From: a virus
IMG/VR virus record: IMGVR_UViG_3300045971_000434
Span: 1-38,466 of that record
DNA: 38,466 nt
Reading direction: 5' to 3' (one strand)
Below, piece by piece: positions 5,898 through 13,219 of the stretch (within the stretch, counting starts at the first letter, position 1; the number at the start of each line of letters is the position of its first letter). A program made the translations under genes and the position numbers. The notes beneath the pieces are model-generated. The model saw only the letters and a list, made by a program, of their open reading frames with translations. It made no database searches and had not been told where the DNA came from.

Positions 5898-7954
5898 GGT
5901 TGTTCTGCTTTACTAGCACCTTGTAACTTTGTATGTTCAAGATTTAATTTATTTGTTTCAGTTGCTTGCTTATCCTCATGTGCCTTCATTGTTTCAGCCA
6001 TCAATATCTGTGGGTCAAGAATGATTCCTGCCTTAGCTGCCAACTGCGCCTTTCCATCTGGTGGAAGATCAGCGTAATTAAGTACTACTGGTGCGGACCT
6101 ATCATTACTTTGCAAATCTTGTGGTTGTACTTGTATACCCATACGTGAAAGGAATTGAATCTTACCTGTATCGGGTAAATCGTTGAATGCAACTTGCTCG
6201 CGCAATGTTGATTGTGGAACTGGTGGAGGAATTGATTTCCTCTCCTCATCGGTAACACCAAATGCTTCCATTGGATTTACCTTTTCCATAAATCCATTCT
6301 TCGCCATCTCTTTTGGATTTGAATAACCAGCAGCTTCGAGATAATCAACCTTTCCAATTATTCCATCCTTCACATCAGCCTGTGCTTGCTCATACTTGAA
6401 CTGACGATCTTCAGGAAGTGTCTTTCCACTTACAATACGTATCTCTGAACCGTCACGGAAGTCATCTTGTATGAGTGTGAGTGTTTCCTCTGCCATACTC
6501 TTTCCTAATGTCTTCGCATAGTGATGTTCCGTATAACGTACCTTTGCTAATTGATAGAACCAATTAAACAATTCGTAGTTTACATAATCAATTACTTGCA
6601 CGAGTTCATTCAAACGTAGGAACGATTGATCAATGAGTGCAAGTCGTCCACCGCGCGTCTCTTGTCCTTCACGCTGTCCCTTAAACGCTGATGATGCAGC
6701 CATGATGTCATCAATCTCATTACGTGAGTCACGCATGTTTTCAATGACAAACGCTGGGAGCGCAGGCCCTGTCTCACGCGATACCCCTGCTACTGCACCC
6801 TTACCCCAAATAATTCCCTCTGTCTCAAAACGTAATCGTTGCGCATCAGATTTTTCCATCACTGATGCATCAACTTTTATAATTCCATTAACAAGTTTTG
6901 CGTTCTGACAAATATCTCTTTTCGTTTCATCAATATTTTCTTGAAGTGGAATCGCCTGTGTAATCATGTCGGTCTGACCGATTGGAGTATTTTCATTATT
7001 GAAAATAGTTGCAAAGATATATGGCTTACGAGGATGGTCAAAGTGATTAAATAAATATGATGACAATGTTACTGGCTCTGATGAGTTTTCTAATTGTGGC
7101 ATTACTTTATCTCCACTCTTCTGTACTTGTCGCTGTGATTGCTCTGCGCGTATTGATGAGAAAATATCTCTTCGTGCATCACCTTCTGCTTCGAGCAATT
7201 GTTTTTCTTCCTCTGATGTAATTAATATTCCATCCCAATCCCAATATGGATTACGAATTTTTCCAAGAATTGTTTTCTTATTCTTTAATTTAAATATTAC
7301 ATAATCCCAACACCATGCTTCGTAATAAGTAACATCAGGATTTTCAATGAGTACATCTTCAGAAGAATCAAGCCCGACACTTTCAAGTAATTCTTTTTCC
7401 ATTGATGGAAATCTTTTTATCACTGATGAAAGCTGATCGGTGATTTCTTCAATCGCAAATTCTGAATCATCTTCCTTTGTTGATGTCTTTGAAAAACGTA
7501 CCTTCGTTGGATCAACCGCACGTGCATCAAAGTCATTAATCTTCGCATTCCAAAAAGGCTTTAGAACTATCAATCGGCTAAAGTATAAATTACGCAATCC
7601 CTTGCGTATGATTTCTTTTATATTACGTTCCGTATATTTAATCTGAAAATATTTTTCCTGATTAGACGAAAGTGTTTTTGACTCTGGAGAATTTCTACCA
7701 TTAAGCACGATTGGCTTTGGAGGATTTGCAATCAATGAGTTAATGACTGCTTCCGTGTTCACAAAAATACGATTAGCACGTACCTTACTTTTCTTTAACG
7801 ATATTGTTGAGAGCCATTTAGGGTCACCCTTATAGACTCGTACATTATCATCATATGTTTTCTTAACAGTATCCCAAATAGTTTCTGAAGACCTCCATCT
7901 ATTATCAACGAGATTGCATAACTGCTCATCAGTAAATTCAGATATCTGTTTCAT
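5894..7954 (-). CDS. Portal protein
   Basis: A 686-residue protein that forms the dodecameric DNA-entry ring at one capsid vertex. It starts MKQISEFTDEQLCNLVDNRWRSSETIWDTVKKTYDDNVRVYKGDPKW, an N-terminal pattern typical of large P22-type portals. It has the helix-rich body and a long Gln/Pro-rich C-terminal tail (QVQPQDLQSNDRSAPVVLNYADLPPDGKAQLAAKAG). The length fits the P22-like class rather than the smaller HK97 or T7 portals. It lies directly after the large terminase gene, the usual order. A nine-base-pair palindrome and a DnaA-box-like 12-mer sit in the 55-base gap upstream, so it may have its own promoter. Confidence 0.85.
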   Translation of the reverse strand: MKQISEFTDEQLCNLVDNRWRSSETIWDTVKKTYDDNVRVYKGDPKWLSTISLKKSKVRANRIFVNTEAVINSLIANPPKPIVLNGRNSPESKTLSSNQEKYFQIKYTERNIKEIIRKGLRNLYFSRLIVLKPFWNAKINDFDARAVDPTKVRFSKTSTKEDDSEFAIEEITDQLSSVIKRFPSMEKELLESVGLDSSEDVLIENPDVTYYEAWCWDYVIFKLKNKKTILGKIRNPYWDWDGILITSEEEKQLLEAEGDARRDIFSSIRAEQSQRQVQKSGDKVMPQLENSSEPVTLSSYLFNHFDHPRKPYIFATIFNNENTPIGQTDMITQAIPLQENIDETKRDICQNAKLVNGIIKVDASVMEKSDAQRLRFETEGIIWGKGAVAGVSRETGPALPAFVIENMRDSRNEIDDIMAASSAFKGQREGQETRGGRLALIDQSFLRLNELVQVIDYVNYELFNWFYQLAKVRYTEHHYAKTLGKSMAEETLTLIQDDFRDGSEIRIVSGKTLPEDRQFKYEQAQADVKDGIIGKVDYLEAAGYSNPKEMAKNGFMEKVNPMEAFGVTDEERKSIPPPVPQSTLREQVAFNDLPDTGKIQFLSRMGIQVQPQDLQSNDRSAPVVLNYADLPPDGKAQLAAKAGIILDPQILMAETMKAHEDKQATETNKLNLEHTKLQGASKAEQP

Positions 7955-7962
7955 ACTAAAAT

Positions 7963-7983
7963 AATACCATAAAATATGGTATT
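7963..7983. promoter_or_regulatory. Nine-base-pair palindrome upstream of the portal gene
   Basis: AATACCATA (7963-7971) and TATGGTATT (7975-7983) are perfect inverted copies with a three-base spacer, nine bases from the portal ATG on the minus strand. It may be an operator or an mRNA 5' hairpin. It is followed outward by the 12-mer at 8000-8011. Confidence 0.55.
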
Positions 7984-7999
7984 AATAAAGGGTTATGGC

Positions 8000-8011
8000 C
8001 TGTGGATAACT
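8000..8011 (-). promoter_or_regulatory. AGTTATCCACAG box, copy 1 (DnaA-box-like)
   Basis: On the minus strand this reads AGTTATCCACAG, containing TTATCCACA, the exact DnaA-box consensus. Identical 12-mers occur at 11319-11330 and 19125-19136, each just upstream of a leftward gene in the same orientation. Here it overlaps the last codon of the terminase gene and precedes the portal gene. Confidence 0.65.
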
Positions 8012-9605
8012 ATGCTTCTTGTGATGGCCATCCATTGTTTGTTGCCATAATTTCTCCGATGTCCCCCACTAAATTGTCTCGTCCTATGAGCATCTTTGAA
8101 TCAGTCCCTCGTAGTGCTTCGGGCATGTATGAACCCACTCCTGTACCTCCAAGAGTTGCGAGATAATAATATAGCGTTGCAAAAACGTAGTGATCCTCTC
8201 CAGTTGTACTATCCCATTGGAAACTTTCAATACCGCGATTATCCGTCACCTTAATGCGCCTCAATGTCTCCCAATGTTTAAGATAATTCTTAATTTCACT
8301 ATCAGAAGATAGGCCAAAGAGCATCTTTGCCCTCATAATTTGGTCAATAAGTTGGTCCAAAATACGATTTCGATTGCTATAGACGATGCCTTCGCGGTCT
8401 CCTTCACCCCACCAGACAATTGTTTTTGGATTATTTTTGTTCTCTTGGAAGAACGACATCAGTGCATTACGGTAGTTTTCAACGTAATACTTCGACATTG
8501 TATTATCCGGCATGGCATCAATCACCAATTTCGGCTTATACATCTTCATCATATCGTCCAAATCAGCCCATTTTGTAAACCTACCAATCTTTGTTGGACC
8601 TAATTCAGAACCTAAAACATAGTGTTTTATGTTTCCAACATCCACTCCAAGGAACCATTTACCTGTTTCAAGGTTACGCGGTGTCCAACTATCAAGGATT
8701 GTAGACCTACCAACACGAATATCTCCCGGTGAGTAAGGTTCACCAAGTACGAAGTTATAGAAATACTCCTGATCACCTTCACTGTCCTTAATGATTTCCG
8801 CCGCGTCAATCCATGGAGCCATCATAAGCGAAATATGGTAGCCCGAAATGCTATTTCCCGGTGCTTGAGCTACCCATCTTCCCATTCTACGGTCAGCCTT
8901 ATAGAGTTTTCCCTGACATTCCTTACACTGGTAGAACTTCTTCTCCATGTTAATGCTGTCTGGCCATGTCAACGTCTGCTCATGCTTACATAAATGGCAT
9001 GTCACCATCCATTCCTTCTTATCGGACTTGTTCCATGCGATGTCAATCGCGTCCTTTTCCGTAGTCGGGTTAGAAAAAAGCCAACGTCCTTTATACTTAC
9101 TCGCTTTAGTACGTGACTTCATCGTATCAATAACGCTTTGGTCCGAACGTGATGCCTCATCGTGAATCAAAAGGTCAGCAGTGGTCATAATGGCTGATGT
9201 CTTTGACACTGTACCCTTAAAGAACATGAACCTACCATCAAACTCCTTGCGTTCGATGTTGTCCGTGTTCATTCCACCAAATACCTTTGGATTTGCCGCA
9301 ATAATCTTGTTTGTCTTTGATGAAACGAACTCTTGGACATCACTATCAGTCGGAAATGTATAGAGAATGTTCCATCCAAACTTTAGGATGGCAAAAAGTG
9401 CCTTAAAGTTAAAGGACACTGAACCTCCAATCTGCGCACACTTCTTAATAACGATTTCCTGCGACCAATCCGTCAAAATATCAAGCAAAAATGGGCGATC
9501 GTTGAAGTCCAACATCTCGCCCTTCTCTGAAACCAGTCCATTCTCGAATATCCACGCGAGAATAGACAGGTCTTCACTCTTAACTTTTTGCTCTTTTTCC
9601 TCCAT
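8010..9605 (-). CDS. Terminase large subunit (GpA-like)
   Basis: A 531-residue DNA-packaging motor with ATPase and nuclease domains. The N-terminal half shows the adenine/Walker A region as KKCAQIGGSVSFN (residues about 54-66), a deviant A motif of the QxGxS type seen in lambda GpA-like terminases. Walker B is LLIHDE (145-150). A zinc ribbon C203-x2-C206...C227-x2-C230 sits between the domains, also a GpA-family trait. The C-terminal nuclease begins at FLGVDVGN (about 318-325), with a second acidic site in LVIDAMPD. It lies between the upstream packaging genes and the portal. The start at 9605 overlaps the previous gene by 26 bases. Confidence 0.92.
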   Translation of the reverse strand: MEEKEQKVKSEDLSILAWIFENGLVSEKGEMLDFNDRPFLLDILTDWSQEIVIKKCAQIGGSVSFNFKALFAILKFGWNILYTFPTDSDVQEFVSSKTNKIIAANPKVFGGMNTDNIERKEFDGRFMFFKGTVSKTSAIMTTADLLIHDEASRSDQSVIDTMKSRTKASKYKGRWLFSNPTTEKDAIDIAWNKSDKKEWMVTCHLCKHEQTLTWPDSINMEKKFYQCKECQGKLYKADRRMGRWVAQAPGNSISGYHISLMMAPWIDAAEIIKDSEGDQEYFYNFVLGEPYSPGDIRVGRSTILDSWTPRNLETGKWFLGVDVGNIKHYVLGSELGPTKIGRFTKWADLDDMMKMYKPKLVIDAMPDNTMSKYYVENYRNALMSFFQENKNNPKTIVWWGEGDREGIVYSNRNRILDQLIDQIMRAKMLFGLSSDSEIKNYLKHWETLRRIKVTDNRGIESFQWDSTTGEDHYVFATLYYYLATLGGTGVGSYMPEALRGTDSKMLIGRDNLVGDIGEIMATNNGWPSQEA

Positions 9606-10023
9606 TTTTGACTAATTGTCTATATTGCTCTGGGTAAACTTCCTTAAAGCGTGGGTCTTCAGGTGTTAAGAGCAAATCTGCATACTCTAAGCGTTGATGC
9701 TGCATCATTAGTGATGCGTAGTAATAACTATCAGCATATTTGTCCGTTATCCTACGAACAAGTTTGTGCCCTAAAGGACATACTCCCATATACCATGAGT
9801 GGGGTATACGGTTAGGGAGATGCCGCACCTGCTTATATCCTGTCCCTTTGCAGTCTTTCTTACAGACATTACACCAAAAATCTATTATCGAATACTTTGG
9901 TGACTCTAGTATGGCCTTTATCTGGTCCTTTATCGGCTCCTCAATCTGCTCCCGATAATGTCTTTTAGCTCTGGCTACTTCATACCTACGAATGAGTCTC
10001 TGTGTCATTCTTTTTGTAGCCAT
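9580..10023 (-). CDS. Zinc-binding protein next to terminase
   Basis: A 147-residue basic protein. A helical N-terminus (TKRMTQRLIRRYEVARAKRHYREQ) is followed by a metal-binding cluster CNVCKKDC and, about 30 residues later, CPLGH. The C-terminal half is helical. It overlaps the terminase start by 26 bases and is two bases from the GroES-like gene, so all three are probably co-translated. A role in DNA packaging, or as a DNA-binding partner of terminase, is inferred only from position and the zinc motif. I do not recognise the family. Confidence 0.7.
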   Translation of the reverse strand: MATKRMTQRLIRRYEVARAKRHYREQIEEPIKDQIKAILESPKYSIIDFWCNVCKKDCKGTGYKQVRHLPNRIPHSWYMGVCPLGHKLVRRITDKYADSYYYASLMMQHQRLEYADLLLTPEDPRFKEVYPEQYRQLVKNGGKRAKS

Positions 10024-10025
10024 GG

Positions 10026-10292
10026 TTAGTTGATTACTCCAAGGATCATCTCCTCACTAATCACAATCAAGACTTCACCATCAACGAGCACTTCGTCATA
10101 TCCATAAGGTGAGAATGCTACTTTGTTTCCTACCTTTACTTCCTTTGTGCTTGGTCCACAAGAAAGTACCGTTGCGTACACAGTGTTATTTGTAGCTACC
10201 TTTGGCTTCTGTACCTCACCTTCAACTACTTGCTCCTCCACTACCACTTCTACATTCTGACGCACAAGCACACGATTATTTGTTGGCTGCAT
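10026..10292 (-). CDS. GroES-like co-chaperonin
   Basis: An 88-residue protein with the Cpn10 layout: an N-terminal strand in MQPTNNRVLVRQ, a mobile-loop-like insert (residues about 16-36, VVVEEQVVEGEVQKPKVA), then VYATVLSCGPSTKEVKVGNKVAFSPYGYDEVLVDGE and the ending VLIVISEEMILGVIN. That ending aligns naturally with the GroES barrel and its final strand. GroES caps the GroEL chamber, and known phage versions (T4 gp31) replace the host cap to fold the coat protein. Here it lies among head-assembly genes, so folding of the capsid protein by host GroEL is the likely role. The mobile loop is not the usual GGIVL type, so partner specificity is uncertain. Confidence 0.8.
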   Translation of the reverse strand: MQPTNNRVLVRQNVEVVVEEQVVEGEVQKPKVATNNTVYATVLSCGPSTKEVKVGNKVAFSPYGYDEVLVDGEVLIVISEEMILGVIN

Positions 10293-10447
10293 TATATATT
10301 TTTTACTTTGTTAATAAACCCTTTCCATCCTTGATCCTCCATCTTTATAAACTCCGCTAATTCCTCTTCTGTACCTTCAGAAAAGAAAGCACCATCCGGC
10401 TTCTCCTCAACTTCAGGTAGCTCATTCAGCTCCACCTTCTTCTTCAT
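10292..10447 (-). CDS. Small acidic coil protein
   Basis: A 51-residue acidic protein from the Met at 10447 (MKKKVELNELPEVEEKPDG, then EEELAEFIKMEDQGWKGFINKVKNI). The frame stays open to an upstream ATG at 10528, which would add a coil segment (KTIAQLEEELMKKK) but overlap the preceding gene by 107 bases. I prefer the shorter form because it overlaps by only 26, but the longer coil looks protein-like. It shares a base with the GroES-like start. The function is unknown. Confidence 0.55.
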   Translation of the reverse strand: MKKKVELNELPEVEEKPDGAFFSEGTEEELAEFIKMEDQGWKGFINKVKNI

Positions 10448-11078
10448 CAACTCCTCCTCCAATTGCGCTATCGTCTTCTCCTTCGTCTTCCTCCTCGTCT
10501 TTAATATGATTCTTCCTAGCCATGTCATTGAATATTGATTGTTTTAATCCAGCCTCAAATGACTTCATTTGCTCGCGGATTTCGGGCTTATAAAATAGAT
10601 TATACGTAACATCCTGCTTCTTTGGACCTTTGTCTTCCTTATACGCACCACGCAGTTTGTAAACCATGTCGAGTGCCTTTGATGAAGCGGCAGTATCTGG
10701 TCCATTGTCAATCTCAGTTTCGCTACCATCAACATTCTTCACCTTCCTAAACTCACGCTTGTTGAGTAATCCTGAATGCACACGAGCAACCATGTCCTCC
10801 GGCATGGCTTCGTCCATAAGCATTTTCCAAGACTTCGTAGTTGTTATCTTATCAGTACGAATAGCGACATTTTCAGAATAAACATCTGTCCTCCTTATTG
10901 CTTTTCCCATATGTCGATATCCTTGTTCCTGATAGTTTTTAAAAATGAGCCTATGTGCCGGGATTATTCCAGTCTCCCTAACCTTTGGAACCTTTTTCTT
11001 TCTTTTAAAAATTTTTTTTGGAATTTCACGGTCAAGAACTTCAACCTTTTCAATAGGAGGAGTGTCTTTGTTTTTCAT
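10422..11078 (-). CDS. Putative terminase small subunit
   Basis: A 218-residue protein. The N-terminus is very basic (PKKIFKRKKKVPKVRE). A helical DNA-recognition-like segment follows (AHRLIFKNYQEQGYRHMGKAIRRTDVYSE, residues about 41-69), then DKITTTKSWKMLMDEAMPEDMVARVHSGLLNKREF and KALDMVYKLRGAYKED, matching the order seen in small terminases (HTH, oligomerisation helices, link to large subunit). The C-terminus is a very acidic tail. It binds the packaging site and recruits the large subunit. It lies four genes upstream of the large subunit in one operon. Assignment is from motif style, size and position. Confidence 0.7.
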   Translation of the reverse strand: MKNKDTPPIEKVEVLDREIPKKIFKRKKKVPKVRETGIIPAHRLIFKNYQEQGYRHMGKAIRRTDVYSENVAIRTDKITTTKSWKMLMDEAMPEDMVARVHSGLLNKREFRKVKNVDGSETEIDNGPDTAASSKALDMVYKLRGAYKEDKGPKKQDVTYNLFYKPEIREQMKSFEAGLKQSIFNDMARKNHIKDEEEDEGEDDSAIGGGVDEEEGGAE

Positions 11079-11089
11079 GCCACCGGGGG

Positions 11090-11254
11090 TTATTCAGCGA
11101 CAGGTTGCTCCAATTCATCAGGCTTTGGGACCACTACTGGTCTTGCCATGATCCTTCCACCATCAATATATGGCTCTGCACTTAGGGCAAACTTATATTG
11201 AGTGAGCAATTCTTTTAATGCTACGTTGAATGCAGCGATGTTATTTTCATCCAT
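11090..11254 (-). CDS. Small hypothetical protein, first gene of the late operon
   Basis: A 54-residue protein: MDENNIAAFNVALKELLTQYKF, then ALSAEPYIDGGRIMARPVVVPKPDELEQPV. An N-terminal helix is followed by a Pro-rich tail. It ends 12 bases before the putative small terminase and is the first gene after the leftward promoter at 11284-11313. Small helix-plus-tail proteins occur beside small terminases, but I do not recognise it. Confidence 0.65.
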   Translation of the reverse strand: MDENNIAAFNVALKELLTQYKFALSAEPYIDGGRIMARPVVVPKPDELEQPVAE

Positions 11255-11283
11255 GCGATGAGGGCTTATTGGTTAATGCTATT

Positions 11284-11313
11284 AGTATACCTTAAATGGG
11301 GTAATTTTCCCAA
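11284..11313 (-). promoter_or_regulatory. Leftward sigma70-type promoter for the late operon
   Basis: On the minus strand TTGGGA (11313-11308) and TATACT (11289-11284) are 18 bases apart, placing a transcription start about 22 bases before the ATG at 11254. The AGTTATCCACAG box lies only six bases upstream of the -35 element, where an activator or a DnaA-like protein could act. This is a visual match to the consensus only. Confidence 0.5.
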
Positions 11314-11318
11314 CTTTC

Positions 11319-11330
11319 CTGTGGATAACT
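11319..11330 (-). promoter_or_regulatory. AGTTATCCACAG box, copy 2 (DnaA-box-like)
   Basis: Identical to the boxes at 8000-8011 and 19125-19136 and in the same orientation. It contains a perfect DnaA-box core, sits at the late-operon edge of the large noncoding region, and lies just upstream of the putative late promoter. It could serve replication initiation, transcription control or both. Confidence 0.65.
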
Positions 11331-11692
11331 CAAAATCGATGAAGATTCGGGGGTAGGGGGGAACTTAAATAATACAAGAATCTCCCACCTATCTATGGTA
11401 TACCCCCCACCTAGAAAAAAGACCCACACCCTATCACAATACTCAATGCACAAAGGATATAGTCTATAAAAAACGCGCGCGAGTGGAACGCTTGAAGGTT
11501 AGTGTTTAAGGCGCAAAAAGGCACATGCTCTATGACGCTCTACAAGGCGCAAGGCTGATAGTTATATGCTTAGTGACATGATTGCTTATGTTTTGAGATT
11601 AAAAGGTGTGAGAGACGAACCACAAGCCATACAGAGCATGTCTAGCAACGCCACACAATCAACACTATATATGCTGTCCCTTTCTTCCCCTT

Positions 11693-11714
11693 CATTCAAA
11701 TAACCATTTGAATG
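11693..11714. promoter_or_regulatory. Perfect inverted repeat in the control region
   Basis: CATTCAAAT (11693-11701) and ATTTGAATG (11706-11714) are perfect inverted copies around AACC. It may be a protein-binding operator or hairpin. It lies between the C-rich stretch and the AT-rich tract. Confidence 0.5.
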
Positions 11715-11800
11715 ACTTTGCTTGATCTCCCCATGTGCAACCCAACCAACAACAAAAAGGTGCTATCTTGACACTTCCATAAACAATGTTACAAAGCAAA

Positions 11801-11912
11801 ATAATATTATACCACAAATTTATACTTTGTATATGTATCCCTTTTACCCTATATACATATATATTATAATATATATATATATATTATTTAATAATTTTAA
11901 TATATAACTATC
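11801..11912. other. AT-rich tract, possible DNA unwinding element
   Basis: The tract is dominated by alternating TA (about 11848-11890, repeated ATATAT) followed by TATTTAATAATTTTAATATA. No coding sequence is supported here. Such a tract next to a DnaA box is where strand opening would occur in an origin. Confidence 0.5.
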
Positions 11913-11963
11913 TAGAAACAGGGTATGCGCTCGCCGTAGCGTGGCTCAACCACAACGCCACTA

Positions 11964-11999
11964 TTGACACACCATCGGAAAATGTGTTACTATCAGATA
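11964..11999 (+). promoter_or_regulatory. Facing promoter arm, rightward
   Basis: TTGACA at 11964-11969 is followed after 18 bases by TACTAT (11988-11993), preceded by an extended -10 TG. It would transcribe the early operon beginning at 12194. The 36-base block recurs in inverted orientation at 12055-12090: 22 bases match with one difference, then an eight-base unmatched spacer of equal length, then the TTGACA again. Confidence 0.55.
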
Positions 12000-12054
12000 C
12001 TATCCCTTGACTATCTTATACACTTATAATACACTTATCACATAGATAACATGT

Positions 12055-12090
12055 TATCTGATAGCAACACATTTTCATGCACCGTGTCAA
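12055..12090 (-). promoter_or_regulatory. Facing promoter arm, leftward
   Basis: This is the inverted copy of 11964-11999. On the minus strand it reads TTGACA (12090-12085), an eight-base variable spacer, then the conserved 22-base block containing TGCTAT in the -10 position. It points toward the rightward arm, so any transcripts would run through each other's promoter. The arms are separated by 55 bases. Confidence 0.5.
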
Positions 12091-12193
12091 ATTCTCACGT
12101 CTGCGACAAAATGTCAAGTACCTCAGAAAACACGCGATCTTCACCGTGCATAGCGTCCACTATTAGAGACGCGATAGCGGTAACAACTAACAT

Positions 12194-12565
12194 ATGGAAA
12201 CATACAAAACAGAGTCAAGGCTCATTGTCAAAAAAATACTTGAAACAAAGGAAAATGGTGACACACAATATATTAAGCTATCAGTAACAGCCCATAAGAC
12301 TGATGCATACCGCAAGGCGCGCATCGTCCTATCAATTAACACCGTTGAGGGCATGAAGCGCGATGGATATACAATGGAAAATTACATGCCTATTGATGCA
12401 TATGTTGCCACTATCTGTAATATGCCACGCTACAACGTTAAGACGGTTACAAAGGTATTTGCACTCGTGGAAGCACAGGCAACGCGCCTAGTCTCAATGT
12501 ATGAGGCTAGCAATATTATAGAGCTTAACGGCATTATTACGGGCATTAAGATTGACATAGCATAG
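12194..12565 (+). CDS. First early gene, hypothetical
   Basis: A 123-residue protein with mixed alpha/beta character and no membrane segment: METYKTESRLIVKKILETK, then QYIKLSVTAHKTDAYRKARIVLSIN, a central helix and ending GIITGIKIDIA. It is the first gene rightward of the facing promoters, with a leader of about 190 bases if the promoter is correct. First-expressed phage genes often encode host take-over or regulatory proteins, but nothing in the sequence identifies an activity. No SD precedes the ATG (context AACATATGG). Confidence 0.7.
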   Translation: METYKTESRLIVKKILETKENGDTQYIKLSVTAHKTDAYRKARIVLSINTVEGMKRDGYTMENYMPIDAYVATICNMPRYNVKTVTKVFALVEAQATRLVSMYEASNIIELNGIITGIKIDIA

Positions 12566-12566
12566 C

Positions 12567-12665
12567 ATGTCCCCCCTTCAAATAACCCTTGCCATCCTTG
12601 CCCTCATTGTGCTAGTGCTTGGCATTATACACACCACATGGACCATATGGACCATGAAAGACTAA
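12567..12665 (+). CDS. 32-residue single-span membrane peptide
   Basis: The peptide is MSPLQITLAILALIVLVLGI followed by IHTTWTIWTMKD. Residues about 5-24 form one strong hydrophobic helix, with a tryptophan-rich, weakly charged tail. It starts one base after the previous stop and ends four bases before the next start. Tiny early membrane peptides in phages can alter the host envelope or block superinfection; here the role is unknown. Confidence 0.6.
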   Translation: MSPLQITLAILALIVLVLGIIHTTWTIWTMKD

Positions 12666-12669
12666 ACAT

Positions 12670-12831
12670 ATGCCAACATTTACAATCTACAGAGGTATTA
12701 CAATCGAAATATATAACGATTGTTGCGGGGAATTGCAGTATCAGTGTGCTTCTTGGAATATTGGGACGCGCGGAACAGTTACAGCCATCATACACGCGAT
12801 TGATTATCATATGAATAAGCTCACCAACTAA
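12670..12831 (+). CDS. Small hypothetical protein with CC motif
   Basis: A 53-residue protein: MPTFTIYRGITIEIYNDCCG, then ELQYQCASWNIGTRGTVTAI and IHAIDYHMNKLTN. Beta strands are followed by a helix with no membrane segment. It has three cysteines (two adjacent), which might bind metal. It is tightly packed between its neighbours (four and one base gaps), which supports it as a real gene. The family is not recognised. Confidence 0.6.
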   Translation: MPTFTIYRGITIEIYNDCCGELQYQCASWNIGTRGTVTAIIHAIDYHMNKLTN

Positions 12832-12832
12832 C

Positions 12833-13006
12833 ATGCACACCTTCAAAAAAGGCTTTGCGGAACGCCTAGCAGAGCAACGCGCGCAAAACCCTAGCGCCAT
12901 CATGCGCAACATTGCACGAATACCCACACGCGCGAACTATGACGCATTACGCGCCGTGCGCATTACTCAAGCGCCGTTTCCACGCTATGGATACACTAAT
13001 AAATAA
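12833..13006 (+). CDS. Small basic hypothetical protein
   Basis: A 57-residue, Arg-rich protein: MHTFKKGFAERLAEQRAQNP, then SAIMRNIARIPTRANYDALR and AVRITQAPFPRYGYTNK. The basic character and two helices would suit nucleic acid binding, but no known fold is visible. It starts one base after the previous stop. The following gene has the leader AAATAAACACCATG, which recurs at the gene starting 13220. Confidence 0.6.
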   Translation: MHTFKKGFAERLAEQRAQNPSAIMRNIARIPTRANYDALRAVRITQAPFPRYGYTNK

Positions 13007-13011
13007 ACACC

Positions 13012-13206
13012 ATGAGAGAAGTATATATAATAACCAACGCTGACGCGTCAAAGATTTATAAAGTAGTACGGCAAAATAGCGAATCAGTACGGCATTGGTG
13101 CATTAATCATCTCGACATGTCCGAAGTGTGGACATATGCGAAGGAGAACGCTGTTAGTCGCATACTATATAACGCTATTGCAGAAAAACAAGCTAATAGC
13201 ATTTAA
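13012..13206 (+). CDS. Small hypothetical protein
   Basis: A 64-residue protein: MREVYIITNADASKIYKVVR, then QNSESVRHWCINHLDMSEVW and TYAKENAVSRILYNAIAEKQ. One beta strand is followed by helices, with no membrane segment. Its leader AAATAAACACC is repeated before the next gene. The function is not recognised. Confidence 0.6.
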   Translation: MREVYIITNADASKIYKVVRQNSESVRHWCINHLDMSEVWTYAKENAVSRILYNAIAEKQANSI

Positions 13207-13219
13207 GTAAATAAACACC

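Larger units (their letters stand above)
11255..12193. other. Noncoding control region and candidate replication origin
   Basis: About 940 bases without a convincing gene separate the leftward late operon from the rightward early operon. In order it holds the late promoter, a DnaA-box-like 12-mer, a G-rich then C-rich stretch (11349-11408), a perfect hairpin (11693-11714), an AT-dominated tract (about 11801-11912) and two facing 36-base inverted arms (11964-12090). A DnaA box, an AT-rich unwinding tract and repeats at the divergence of two arms are a typical origin layout. Origin function is inference. The stretch 11470-11640 shows nothing I can name. Confidence 0.5.

Noticed and set aside
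11349-11408. G-quadruplex or long stem in the G-rich and C-rich stretches
   Set aside because: Only two adjacent G runs occur, and the best pairing is about seven bases over a long loop, too weak to claim.
11470-11650. Possible tRNA or small RNA in the control region
   Set aside because: No T-loop motif, acceptor stem or anticodon arm could be assembled; no tRNA was found anywhere in the window.
12007-12030. Promoter TTGACT to TATAAT between the facing arms
   Set aside because: The two elements are only 12 bases apart, too close for sigma70.
12051-12287. Open frame overlapping the facing promoter arms
   Set aside because: It overlaps the inverted arm and the first early gene in another frame, and its composition does not look protein-like.
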